DNA from: Minicystis rosea | GTDB lineage: Bacteria; Myxococcota_A; Polyangia; Polyangiales; Polyangiaceae | Length of the DNA stretch: 64,000 nucleotides | Direction of reading: 5' to 3' | NCBI GenBank assembly: GCA_001931535.1 | Contig: CP016211.1 | Span: 12,570,377-12,634,376, forward strand | Shown here: positions 43,732-52,563 of the stretch, one piece after another | Layout of the letters: every line of letters starts with the position of its first letter | How positions within the stretch are numbered: position 1 is the stretch's first letter | Translations under genes and position numbers: made by a program | The notes under the pieces: model-generated | Seen by the model: only the letters and a program-made list of their open reading frames with translations | Databases searched by the model: none | Told to the model about the DNA's origin: nothing

Positions 43732-44169
43732 TCAAAGCAGCGAATCGCGCGGGAAATCGATGTTCACGGCGAGGTTGGTGCCGCCGATCACTTCGAGCGC
43801 TTGGACGGTCTTGGTGCTGCTCACCACGCGTCCGCGTCGGTCGAGCAGGGTCACGTCGGCGGAGTAGGTGCCTTCGTCGAGCGGGAGCGTGATCGAGAAG
43901 TTCCCGCACGGCGTGGTCTCGCGCACGACGGGCTGGCCCGTCGAGTCGTAGATGACGACCTCCATCTCGGTGGCGCGGTAATAGGCGCACGCCGACGGAC
44001 TGCTCGAGCCCGCGACGAGCCAGTTCACCGTGATCTCGCCGCTGCGGGTTGCGATGGCCACCGGCGGCGGCGGCAACGGCGCTCCGGGCTCGACCGACAC
44101 GGTGCAGCCGGAGATCGCCGCCGCGCCCAGGACGCACGCGGCCGAGAGCAGAACACTCGCGAGGTTCAT
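43732..44169 (-). CDS. Small lipoprotein with beta-sandwich domain
   Basis: The 145-residue product has a lipoprotein signal (AACVLGAAAISGC, Cys22). The mature part has strands such as GEITVNWLVAGS and TEMEVVIYDSTGQPVV ... EGTYSADVTLLDRRG, consistent with an Ig- or carboxypeptidase-regulatory-like fold. Two Cys may form a disulfide. The ATG at 44169 follows AAGGAC. It is divergent from the sulfatase gene. Confidence 0.7.
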   Translation of the reverse strand: MNLASVLLSAACVLGAAAISGCTVSVEPGAPLPPPPVAIATRSGEITVNWLVAGSSSPSACAYYRATEMEVVIYDSTGQPVVRETTPCGNFSITLPLDEGTYSADVTLLDRRGRVVSSTKTVQALEVIGGTNLAVNIDFPRDSLL

Positions 44170-44368
44170 CGTCGATTCCCGTCCTTTCCTGCACATGACC
44201 GCGCCCGCGGGCGCGGGGCGGCGCCGCCGGGCGCATCATGCTCGTCGGCGAGAAGAGCCCGCGGCGCGAGATCCCCCGCGACGTGGTTCAGCAACGCGAA
44301 TGCCATGGACGCGGCGCGCACCGCAGGAACGGCGGGCCGCTTCGCAGTGGGGGCGGTATAAGGCCGCC

Positions 44369-46378
44369 ATGTCCGTCCCGGCCGACGTGTCCGCCACCGC
44401 TGATCCGCGATCGCCGGACGTGCGTGCCTCCGGTCTGCGGGCGGCGGCTGGGCTCGTCGCCGGCTTCGCGCTCGTCGCGCTCGTGAACGCGGGTGCGATC
44501 GTGCTGACGATCCCGCTGCCCTCGAGCCTCGCGCTGCGTGTCGCGCACCACACCTTCGATGCCGCCGAGACGCTCGGGCTCGGTCTCCTCGCGGGCGCCT
44601 TGGTCGGCGGCTTCAGCGCCTTCGTGCGGCTCCCGGTGTGGGCTGCGGCGATCGTCTACGCCGCGGCCACCGCGCCGCTCCTCCATCTCGCGTTCGGCGA
44701 TCAGCTCCTCCGCGAGGCCAACGTCTTCCTCGAAGGTCGCGTGGCGACGCCGCTCTTCGTCCTCACGACCTTCCTCACGAGCTTCGCCGTCAGCGCGGCC
44801 CACATCGTTGGCGCGCTCCTCTCGCGTTTCCCGCGCGTGCGCTTCGTGCCGGTGGTGCTCGCGCTCGCGGTCCTCGTCGTCGACCACGTCGTCATGGCCG
44901 ACGACTACTTCGGCATCCACTGCGGCATCGCGTGGATCGCGGCCACGCTCGCCGGTGCTGCGATCGCGCCGCTCGCAGAGCGCATGGTCCTCGCGCTCGC
45001 GGCGCGTCGCGGTGGGCGTGTGGTGCTGGGCGCGTTCACCGCGGTCGCGGTGCTCGGCTTGATCGTGCCGCCGAGCAACGCCGTGCGCATGCAGCTCTTC
45101 CGCCAGCCGGTCGCCCTCGCGCCGTGGGTGCTCGCCACCGCCGTCTGGCCGATGCCGCATCCGCGCACGCCGCAGCCGCCGCCGGATTCTCCGTGGTTCC
45201 GTGATCGCGCGGGGCTCCCGCCGGTGCCGCCGACGCCCGCGCCGCGCGCGCTGCCCACCGCGCCCGTGGTGGTGATGATCACCGTCGACGCCACGCGCGC
45301 CGAGGCCATCAACGATCCGCGGAACGACGCGCTCTTCCCCACGCTCGCGGACATGAAGCGCCACGGCACGTGGTTTCGCAACGCGACCTCGCCCGGCGGG
45401 CAGACGGCCGTGTCGCTCACGACGACCTTCTCGGGCCGCGCGTTCTCGGAGCTCGCGTGGACCATGCACGGCGCGGGCTCGTCCCGATTCCTCTACGCGG
45501 CCGCCGATCCCGCGCCGCGCTTCCCCGGCCTGCTCACGGAGGCGGGCGTGCCGACGGCGATCGAGTGCAGCATCAACTTCCTCGCCGGTCATTTCGGCGT
45601 GGCGCGCGGGTTCCAGGAGGAGCGCGTGATCGCGACCGGCCGCCGTCACGCGCTCGCCAAGCAGATGATCGATCCCGTGCTCGAGCGCCTCCGCCGCGCG
45701 GGGCCCACGGATTCGCTCTTCCTCTACACGCACCTGATGGAGCCGCACGCGCCCTACGATCGCGGTCGCAAGGACGGCACCGACTACGAGAAGTACCTCT
45801 CGGAGATCGCGGTCGCCGACGCTCAGATCGGGCGCGTCGCGCGGCTGCTCGATCTGCGCTTCGCCGGCCGCGGCATCCTCATCGTGTCGGCCGATCACGG
45901 CGAAGCCTTCGGCGAGCACGGGACGCGCGAGCACACGAAGACCATCTACGACGAGCTCCTGCGCGTGCCGCTCCTCGTGCGCGGCGCGGGCGTGTCGCAC
46001 CGCGAGGTGGACGAGCACGTGGGCCTCGTCGATCTCGGGCCGACGATCCTCGACATCTTCAACGTGCCCACGCCGGCGACCTTCGGTGGCCAGAGCCTCG
46101 TGCCGATCCTGCTCGGCCGCCCGGCCACGCTCGATCGGCCGCTCGTCGCCGAAGGACGGCTGCGGCGCGCGATCTACACGAAGGACGACGTGAAGGTGAT
46201 CGCCGACACGCGCCGCAAGGTGATCGAGGTCTACGATCTCGCGCGCGATCCGAACGAGCTCCAGAACCTCTGGGACGAGGACCGCCCGCGTTCCGATCGC
46301 GCGCTCGGACAGCTCGAAGCGTGGTTCTCGGCGCACGCGCTCCAGAAGCCGGGCTACCGCACGCCGTACAAGCCTTGA
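44369..46378 (+). CDS. Membrane-anchored sulfatase/phosphotransferase family protein
   Basis: The 669-residue protein has six or so N-terminal hydrophobic helices and then a sulfatase-fold domain. Metal and active-site segments are VVVMITVDATRAEAIN, RNATSPGGQTAVSLTTTFSG and SADHGEAFGEHG, and ARDPNELQNL lies near the end. The position of the usual formylglycine Cys/Ser carries GGQTAVS, with a probable Thr nucleophile near residue 346, as in LtaS and phosphoethanolamine transferases. It is therefore more likely a phospho- or sulfo-transferase acting on lipids or glycans in the envelope than a sulfatase. It is convergent with the next gene, 3 bases apart. Confidence 0.82.
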   Translation: MSVPADVSATADPRSPDVRASGLRAAAGLVAGFALVALVNAGAIVLTIPLPSSLALRVAHHTFDAAETLGLGLLAGALVGGFSAFVRLPVWAAAIVYAAATAPLLHLAFGDQLLREANVFLEGRVATPLFVLTTFLTSFAVSAAHIVGALLSRFPRVRFVPVVLALAVLVVDHVVMADDYFGIHCGIAWIAATLAGAAIAPLAERMVLALAARRGGRVVLGAFTAVAVLGLIVPPSNAVRMQLFRQPVALAPWVLATAVWPMPHPRTPQPPPDSPWFRDRAGLPPVPPTPAPRALPTAPVVVMITVDATRAEAINDPRNDALFPTLADMKRHGTWFRNATSPGGQTAVSLTTTFSGRAFSELAWTMHGAGSSRFLYAAADPAPRFPGLLTEAGVPTAIECSINFLAGHFGVARGFQEERVIATGRRHALAKQMIDPVLERLRRAGPTDSLFLYTHLMEPHAPYDRGRKDGTDYEKYLSEIAVADAQIGRVARLLDLRFAGRGILIVSADHGEAFGEHGTREHTKTIYDELLRVPLLVRGAGVSHREVDEHVGLVDLGPTILDIFNVPTPATFGGQSLVPILLGRPATLDRPLVAEGRLRRAIYTKDDVKVIADTRRKVIEVYDLARDPNELQNLWDEDRPRSDRALGQLEAWFSAHALQKPGYRTPYKP

Positions 46379-46381
46379 GGG

Positions 46382-47635
46382 CTACGGTGTGCTCGGCGGC
46401 GTGCGCACCTTCTCGAACCGCACCCCGAGGCCGGCGCCGAGCCACGCGCCCTGCATCACGCTCTCGGCGCCCGTGCTGCCGGTGAAGCGCACCGGCCTCA
46501 AGATGGCGCCCGGCTCCACTTGGAGCGCGAGCCATATCGACGAGGCGACCTTGGCCTCGACGGCGACGAAGCCGCCGGCGCGCGCGGACCAGGTCTCGCG
46601 TTGATCCACCTCGCCGCCGACGCTCTTGGCATCGGCGAGGTGCACGGAGGAGAACGCGGCGGAGCCGCCGAGCGCGAGGCGCCACGATTTCCCGAGCCAG
46701 AAGCGATAGTCGGCGCCGAGGCCGAGCTCGAGCCAGCGCGCTTCGGATCCGTGCACGGCGCCGGCGAGCCAGCGGCCGAAGAGCCACTCGCTCGCGCCGT
46801 AGCCGCGGAACGCGAGCGAGATCCCCGCGCCGCCGAGCACGCCGGACGCCGCCGGCAATCCCACGACGCTCGCGTCCGGCGAGAGCGTGACCGCGAACGC
46901 GCTGCGGGCCGCGCGCTCCAGCTCGTCGGCGGTGGGCTTGCGCGGCGGCGGAGGCGGAGGCGGCGGCACGGGACGCGGGACCATGCCGGCGCGGACCATC
47001 TCCGAGATCGCGATGGCCACGAGGCGCGCGACCACGTCGCCCGCGAGGCCGCGCACCGCGATCTCGCGCCGCTCGACCGCGTGATCGCCGACGCGCACCT
47101 CGACGACGACCCTCGAGATCGAAGGGTGATCCACCCAGACGTACGCCACGTGATCGCCGAGCGGCCCGCTCGGCCCCGGCGCGAGCACGGCGACGTCCTC
47201 GGTCTCGATCTCGATGAGCCGGCGAAGGCGCGGCTCCGAGAGCGTGCGCAGCGCGAAGGTCGAGAGGCTGAGCCGAATCTCGACAATGCGCGCGCTCGTC
47301 GGTCGCGGTGACGCAGCCGGCGGCGGTGATGCAGGCGCGGGCGGCGGCGTGGACGGTGTCGGCGCCGAGGACGACGTCGGCGGAGTCGGTGCCGAGGGCA
47401 CTGGAGGCGAGGCTGCCGGCGGCGCGGAGGCCGGTTGCGCGGCGCGTGCGACGGACGGCGGCGCGAACGCGAAGGCGCTCGTCGCCGCGAAGCTACAGCC
47501 GGCCGCGACGGCGAGGCCGGCGCTACGGTGCAGGAGGAGCCGGGACAGGCGCAGGATCGGGCGCTGCGGGGCCGGGGTCGGGCGCCGCAGCGCTGCCCTG
47601 GACCAGAAGCTCGAACCTTTCCCTGCACTCGCCAT
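46382..47635 (-). CDS. Outer-membrane beta-barrel-like protein of the sigma/FecR operon
   Basis: The 417-residue product has an N-terminal signal-like segment (SAGLAVAAGCSFAATSAFAFA), then a long Pro-rich linker. A globular domain follows (RIVEIRLSLSTFALRTLSE ... RVVVEVRVGDHAVERREI). After a Pro8 stretch the last 180 residues have alternating hydrophobic strands (GVLGGAGISLAFRGYGASEWLFG) and end in VRFEKVRTPPSTP, as expected of a small outer-membrane barrel. The ATG at 47635 overlaps the FecR-like gene by 113 bases; no better start was found. It is the third gene of the operon. Confidence 0.7.
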   Translation of the reverse strand: MASAGKGSSFWSRAALRRPTPAPQRPILRLSRLLLHRSAGLAVAAGCSFAATSAFAFAPPSVARAAQPASAPPAASPPVPSAPTPPTSSSAPTPSTPPPAPASPPPAASPRPTSARIVEIRLSLSTFALRTLSEPRLRRLIEIETEDVAVLAPGPSGPLGDHVAYVWVDHPSISRVVVEVRVGDHAVERREIAVRGLAGDVVARLVAIAISEMVRAGMVPRPVPPPPPPPPRKPTADELERAARSAFAVTLSPDASVVGLPAASGVLGGAGISLAFRGYGASEWLFGRWLAGAVHGSEARWLELGLGADYRFWLGKSWRLALGGSAAFSSVHLADAKSVGGEVDQRETWSARAGGFVAVEAKVASSIWLALQVEPGAILRPVRFTGSTGAESVMQGAWLGAGLGVRFEKVRTPPSTP

Positions 47636-48788
47636 TCGGGTACTTGACCAAATACTCTTTCGCCGCGAGCGCGGCTCTAGTCTTGTCGGGATCGCGGCTG
47701 ATCGCGTCGCAGATGAGCGAATCCCGGCCCATGGTGGCGCTTTCTGCGAGCGGCCGGACCTTGGCGCGATACTCTGCCGCGCGCGCCGCCTCGCCGCGCG
47801 CCTCGAAGATGCGCGCGAGCCGGTCGGCCGCGAGCGGGGCGCGCTGATCGCTGGGGAAGACCTGGACCAAGCGCTCCCAGGCGCGGATCTCGGCCGCGGG
47901 ATCGCGGCCCTTGCGCGCCATGATGTCGGCGATGACGCCGAGCTCGTTCGCGGTCTTGGCCGTGTCGATCGCCTGGTTCACGCCCTGCTTGCGGAGGAGC
48001 TGGAGCGCGCCTTCTTCGTCGGTGTCGTTCTCGTAGCGCGCGAGCCACTCGGGGTTCGCGACCTTGACGGCGTGCGCGCGCGGGCCGGTGGGCCGGCGCG
48101 CCGGGGGGGCGGCGTGATGGCGCGCTGGCGCGTCGGGCGTCGTGCTCGCCGTCACCGCCTGGATCGGCACCGCCGCGGCGCGCTCGCCCTTGCCGAGCTG
48201 CTGCGTGCCCGCGGGCGACGAGATGCTCACCGTGCCATCGTCGACCTTCACGTCGATGTCGTAGGCGTTGCGCGTGACCGTGAGCACGCTGCCGCCCTGC
48301 GTGTTGATCCGCGCCGCGCCCGCCACGACGGCGAGCTGCTTGCGGCCCGTCGAGTCGATCGAAGCCTCGCCCTGGAGGATCGAGACCGTGATCTCCGTCC
48401 CGCTGCGCTCGACCTCGGCCGTGCCGCCGGGCGAGAGCGTGAGGCGACCGCCGCCTTCGAGCGAGAACTGCCGGAGCTGCGAGCCCGCCGCGAACACCTC
48501 CACCCGGCTCTTGTCGATCACCGGCATCGGCAGCGCCGCCTCGACCGTCGCCTTGCGATCCCACGTCACCTTGCCGACCCAGAGGCCCGCGCCGAACGCG
48601 CCGAAGGCCGCGGCGATGGCCACGTACGCGAACGTCGAGCGGCGCGCGCGCCGAGCCTCGCGCTCCGGTGCGCCGAAGCGGCTCGAGAGGTCGTGCTCGA
48701 CGCGCTCCCACACCCGGTCGACGCGCGCCTCGTCGGCGTGGTCGCGCAGGGCGGACGGGTCGATCTGCGGGAACGAACGGCGGCTCAT
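47523..48788 (-). CDS. FecR-like anti-sigma factor
   Basis: The 421-residue product has a short cytoplasmic N-terminus, one transmembrane helix (STFAYVAIAAAFGAFGAGLWVG) and a FecR-type beta-rich periplasmic domain (GGGRLTLSPGGTAEVERSGTEITVSILQGEASID). Its C-terminal half is helical with TPR-like features and a Pro-rich end. It should bind the sigma factor encoded just upstream. The start ATG overlaps the sigma gene stop in an ATGA arrangement. Confidence 0.82.
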   Translation of the reverse strand: MSRRSFPQIDPSALRDHADEARVDRVWERVEHDLSSRFGAPEREARRARRSTFAYVAIAAAFGAFGAGLWVGKVTWDRKATVEAALPMPVIDKSRVEVFAAGSQLRQFSLEGGGRLTLSPGGTAEVERSGTEITVSILQGEASIDSTGRKQLAVVAGAARINTQGGSVLTVTRNAYDIDVKVDDGTVSISSPAGTQQLGKGERAAAVPIQAVTASTTPDAPARHHAAPPARRPTGPRAHAVKVANPEWLARYENDTDEEGALQLLRKQGVNQAIDTAKTANELGVIADIMARKGRDPAAEIRAWERLVQVFPSDQRAPLAADRLARIFEARGEAARAAEYRAKVRPLAESATMGRDSLICDAISRDPDKTRAALAAKEYLVKYPNGECRERFELLVQGSAAAPDPGPAAPDPAPVPAPPAP

Positions 48789-49696
48789 GACGGTACTTCC
48801 TCGTGCAAGTCGGCGGGCGAAGACGAAGCAAGATGGCTGGGGCTGCTGGGATCGACGGCGCTCGAAGCCTCGGGCGCGTCCGCGTCGCTCCGGCTCGCGC
48901 GCGCTTGGCTCGCGGCGGTCGCGTTGCTCTCCGGATCGGCGTCGACGAAGTGCTCGTCGAGGAACTTCTGCGCCCGCGTGATGCGCCGCTTGACCGTGGC
49001 CAGCGAGCAGCGGGTCAGGCGCGCGACCGTGTCGAGGTCGTGACCCTCCACGCAGCGGAGGACCCAGGCGATGCGCTCGTCGGTCGGGAGGGTGCGGAGG
49101 AGCGCGTAGATCTGCGCGATCTGCGCGCGCACGTGCGGTGAAGCGTCGGGGCTCGCGAGGGCGTCGAGGTCGACCGGCTCGGCCGTCTTCAAGCCGAGCA
49201 CGCTCATGAGCCGGTGCCGGCGCATCCGCGAGCGGACCGCGTGCACCACGATCGAGCCGAGCCAGGAGCGGAAGGCGTTGCGATCGGTGAGATCGTCGAG
49301 GCGCTCGAAGGCGCGCACGAAGGCGTCGTGGGCGATGTCCTCGACGTCACGCGACGAGCCCTCGATGCGCGCGGCCAGGTGGATGGCGAAGGCCGCGTGC
49401 CGCCGGTAGAGGATCTCGAGGGCCTGCGTCTCGCCCTTGCAGCCGAGGGCGACGAGCTGCGCGTCCGACAAGGCCGTGAGCTGCGCGCGGCTCGGGGCCG
49501 GCTCGGCCGCGAGGTTGGGCGACGACGGGGCGCGCCCCGGCACGACGGGCACGACGGGAACAGCGGCGACCGCCGAATGGCCTTCCTGAACACCCGATGC
49601 GGGAGGGATCGACGGTGCCTGGGCGCCCCCGGGGGCTTGTGACCCCGTGGTGGGCTCCACCAGCCGCAGCCGACCTCGATTCGCTCGCAACGCCAT
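48785..49696 (-). CDS. ECF-type RNA polymerase sigma factor
   Basis: The product is about 303 residues. A Pro/Ala-rich N-terminal tail of about 70 residues precedes sigma region 2 (ALEILYRRHAAFAIHLAARI ... DVEDIAHDAFVRAFERLDDL and NAFRSWLGSIVVHAVRSRMRRHR). Region 4 follows (LPTDERIAWVLRCVEGHDLDTVARLTRCSLATVKRRITRAQKFL). The C-terminal 55 residues are Ser/Asp-rich and low in structure. The ATG at 49696 has GGGAG upstream. Autoregulation by the FecR-like partner is expected. Confidence 0.9.
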   Translation of the reverse strand: MALRANRGRLRLVEPTTGSQAPGGAQAPSIPPASGVQEGHSAVAAVPVVPVVPGRAPSSPNLAAEPAPSRAQLTALSDAQLVALGCKGETQALEILYRRHAAFAIHLAARIEGSSRDVEDIAHDAFVRAFERLDDLTDRNAFRSWLGSIVVHAVRSRMRRHRLMSVLGLKTAEPVDLDALASPDASPHVRAQIAQIYALLRTLPTDERIAWVLRCVEGHDLDTVARLTRCSLATVKRRITRAQKFLDEHFVDADPESNATAASQARASRSDADAPEASSAVDPSSPSHLASSSPADLHEEVPS

Positions 49697-49926
49697 CCGT
49701 TCTAGGCTCCCATGAAAGCCAGACGCGCGGGGGCCTTTCCGCGGCTCACGCTCTCCCGGAAACAGCCATTTCGCCGCGTGCACGTGGGCCGGGGATCGGC
49801 CATGGTCTCGCGGCCCACGGCTGAACGACCGCCGATCGTGGGCATCTTATGGGGGCCTGGGGTATGCTCCTCGCTCGCTCGAGGACGGATACGGTCCGCC
49901 CCCCACCTTCTGCTTTCGGTGCTTCC

Positions 49927-51033
49927 ATGACCTATAGCCGTCGCTTCTCCTTGTTGGCTTCGGGTTTGCTGGCCCTCGTGCTCGGCGCGTCCGGCGTCTC
50001 CGGCTGCGGGCGCAACATCGGCGAGACCGACTGGGCCACGGGCGGCTTCGGCGGGACGGGCGGCAACGGCGGCGCTCCCACGACGACCACGTCGAGCACC
50101 GGCGGCGTCGCCTGCGGCAACGGCGTCTGCGACGGCACGGAGAGCTGCGCCACCTGCGCGCCCGACTGCGGCATCTGCGCGGGCTGCGGCGACGGCGTGT
50201 GCAACAACGGCGAGAGCTGCGGGAGCTGTCCGGTCGACTGCGGCAACTGCCAGACCTGCGGCAACGCCGTCTGCGACGCGGGCGAGACCTGCTCGAGCTG
50301 CCCGATCGATTGCGGCAAGTGCGCGAGCTGCGGCGACGGCACCTGCAACGCCGACAAGGGCGAGAACTGCGCGAGCTGCCCCATCGACTGCGGCCTCTGC
50401 CAGACCTGCGGCGACGGCACCTGCAACGGCGGCGAGACCTGCGGCTCCTGCCCGCAGGACTGCGGCAAGTGCACCTTCTGCGGCGACGGCTTCTGCACCG
50501 CGCCCGAAGACTGCCTCTCCTGCGCGCCCGACTGCGGCGCCTGCCAGACCTGCGGCGACGGCGCCTGCCAAGGCCCGAACGAGAACTGCTTCACCTGCCC
50601 GAAGGATTGCGGCAAGTGCGTGGGCTGCGGCGACGGCCTCTGCAACAACAACGAGACGTGCGCCTCCTGCCAGCAGGATTGCGGCGTGTGCTCGGTGTGC
50701 GGCAACAACAAGTGCGAGCCGCCCTTCGAGACCTGCACCAACTGCGCGCAGGACTGCGGCAACTGCACGGCCAAGGGCTGCATCGAGGTCGTCGGCTGCG
50801 CCTTCCAGTGCCTCGATCTCAACGCCAACCCGCCGGCCTTCAGCGTCGCCTGCGTGGCCAACTGCGTGTCGCAGGGTTGCGCCAACGTGCAGTTCTTCGT
50901 CGATCAGGTGCTGACCTGCGCCGTGGGCGCCATCCCCCAGTGCATCGGCGGAGGCGGCGGCGGCGCGTTCAACTGCATCATGCAGCAGTGCGGTCCGGAG
51001 ATCGCCTCCTGCGTCGGCGCGACCTGCAACTAG
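49927..51033 (+). CDS. Lipoprotein with nine Cys-rich repeats
   Basis: The 368-residue product has a lipoprotein signal (lipobox VSGC, Cys27), a Gly/Thr linker and nine tandem repeats of 24-25 residues (50113-50766). Each has six Cys in the order CGDGxCNxxExCxxCPxDCGxC, and three or four disulfides per unit are possible. A C-terminal domain of about 95 residues with further Cys pairs closes it. Repeats of this type are known in predicted secreted proteins of myxobacteria. The function is unknown, perhaps adhesion or metal binding. The DNA is repetitive as well, but its copies differ at the third position. Confidence 0.82.
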   Translation: MTYSRRFSLLASGLLALVLGASGVSGCGRNIGETDWATGGFGGTGGNGGAPTTTTSSTGGVACGNGVCDGTESCATCAPDCGICAGCGDGVCNNGESCGSCPVDCGNCQTCGNAVCDAGETCSSCPIDCGKCASCGDGTCNADKGENCASCPIDCGLCQTCGDGTCNGGETCGSCPQDCGKCTFCGDGFCTAPEDCLSCAPDCGACQTCGDGACQGPNENCFTCPKDCGKCVGCGDGLCNNNETCASCQQDCGVCSVCGNNKCEPPFETCTNCAQDCGNCTAKGCIEVVGCAFQCLDLNANPPAFSVACVANCVSQGCANVQFFVDQVLTCAVGAIPQCIGGGGGGAFNCIMQQCGPEIASCVGATCN

Positions 51034-51043
51034 GCCCGGGACG

Positions 51044-51372
51044 ATGAGTGGCGTGGTCCTGCGCGTCGTCTTCCCCGCGCCCGGCTGGTTCGCCAACGAC
51101 CCGCGGGTCGTCGTCATGCTCGACGACCGGACGCTCCACGACGGGAGCTTCACCTCCGGCTTCGAGCAGACGGTGGAGCTCGGGGCGGGGCAGCACCGGC
51201 TCACCACGCGCATCGAGCTCGGCATCGGCGCCCTCGAGCGCAGCCGCGTGTACGAGCTCGATCTCGGCGGGGAGGACGGGTACCGCGACGGCCGCCGCCG
51301 CTACGTGGCGCGCCTCGAGTACAGCCGCTTCTGGGGAACTTCACCCGCAAGCTCGACCTGCGGCAGGAGTGA
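51044..51372 (+). pseudogene. Small beta-rich protein gene with apparent frameshift
   Basis: From the ATG at 51044 the sequence reads VVLRVVFPAPGWFANDPRVVVMLDD up to LEYSRFWG. At the GGGG tract 51333-51336 the frame runs on into unlike sequence. Adding one G would restore NFTRKLDLRQE and a TGA at 51370-51372, just before the next gene. The product would be about 110 residues, beta-rich, without a known family. The missing base could be a sequencing error or a real mutation. As written, the long frame would run into the following gene, and that fused protein is not believed. Confidence 0.6.
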
Positions 51373-51424
51373 TCCTCGAGCCGCTCGCGATCGACGCAGC
51401 AGCGTCGCCGCGATAGCCAGGGCC

Positions 51425-52453
51425 ATGGCCACCCACGAGCGGGAGCTCACCGCGCCCGTCGACCTGTGCACGCCCGACGGCAAGCTCCTCGATGCGGCCG
51501 CGATCGGTTGGTCGAGGCGACCGCTGCACCGCGCCAACCTGCGCGGCGTCTGGGGGCGGACGAAACGCTGGGATTACTGGGCGATCCTCGCGGGCGATCG
51601 GGTCATCGCCATCACGTACGCGGACGTCGACTACCTCGGCATCGCCGCGATCGAGTGGTTCGATCTGGCGACGGGGCGCAAGGGTGGACGCGAGATCATC
51701 GCGCCGCTCGCGCGTGGCATCACGCTCCCCGATCGACCGGGCACGGAGCCTCTTCGCTATCGGAGCGAGGCCCTCGATCTCGATCTCGTCGATGACGGCG
51801 GCACCTCGCTGCGCGCGCGCTGGATCGAGCGCGATGGTTCCACGGGCCGTCTCGACGCGCTCGTGGCGCTGCCTCCGGCGCACGAATCGCTCAACGTCGT
51901 CATTCCCTGGAGCGCGCGACGTTTCCAATACACATCCAAGCACCAGGCGCGGCCGGTGACGGGCTCGTTCACGCGCGGCGAGGAGACGATTCGCTTCGAG
52001 GACACGCCCGCCGGGGCCTTCGGTGTGCTCGACGTCGGTCGCGGTCGCTGGCCGTATCGGACGCGCTGGAATTGGGGCGGCGGGGCGGGCCGAGCGGTCG
52101 GGGGATCGATGATCGGCCTGCAGCTCGGAGGGAAATGGACCGTGGGGACCGGCGCCACCGAGAACGGGATCCTCGTCGATGGGCGCCTCACCAAGATCGG
52201 CGAGGAGCTCGTCTGGGACTACGACTGGGAAGCGCCGCTGCGCCCGTGGCGCGTCCGCGCGCCGAGCGGCGCGATCGATCTCACGCTCACCCCTCGCTAC
52301 GACCGGCACGCGAAGGTCGATGCGCTCGTCCTCGCCACGGAGGTTCATCAAGTCTTCGGGACGTGGAGCGGCACGGTTCGACCCGACGGCGGTGAGGTGA
52401 TCCAAGTCGAGGGGATCCAGGGCTTCGCGGAAGAGTCACGATCGCGCTGGTGA
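51425..52453 (+). CDS. DUF2804 family protein
   Basis: The 342-residue product matches DUF2804 over its length: TAPVDLCTPDGKLLDAAAIGWSRRPLHRANLRG, KRWDYWAILAGDRVIAITYADVDYLGIAAIEWFD, RWNWGGGAGRAVGG and KWTVGTGATENGILVDGRLTKI. DUF2804 proteins have a lipocalin-like/oxidoreductase-like fold and no established reaction. The ATG at 51425 follows the family start; the longer frame upstream belongs to the frameshifted gene. Confidence 0.85.
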   Translation: MATHERELTAPVDLCTPDGKLLDAAAIGWSRRPLHRANLRGVWGRTKRWDYWAILAGDRVIAITYADVDYLGIAAIEWFDLATGRKGGREIIAPLARGITLPDRPGTEPLRYRSEALDLDLVDDGGTSLRARWIERDGSTGRLDALVALPPAHESLNVVIPWSARRFQYTSKHQARPVTGSFTRGEETIRFEDTPAGAFGVLDVGRGRWPYRTRWNWGGGAGRAVGGSMIGLQLGGKWTVGTGATENGILVDGRLTKIGEELVWDYDWEAPLRPWRVRAPSGAIDLTLTPRYDRHAKVDALVLATEVHQVFGTWSGTVRPDGGEVIQVEGIQGFAEESRSRW

Positions 52454-52563
52454 TGCGCGCGCATGTCACGTGACGTGAGCGCATCACGAGGTCGGCGCGG
52501 ACACGATGTCGCAACGCTGCTCTCGTGCGGAGGGGGCAGCCGTGGCGGGTAGCATGCGCCGCC

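Noticed and set aside
51044..52453. A single fused protein of 469 residues
   Set aside because: The first ~100 residues and the DUF2804 part are joined by an unconserved Arg/Ser-rich stretch that disappears if one G is added at 51333-51336.
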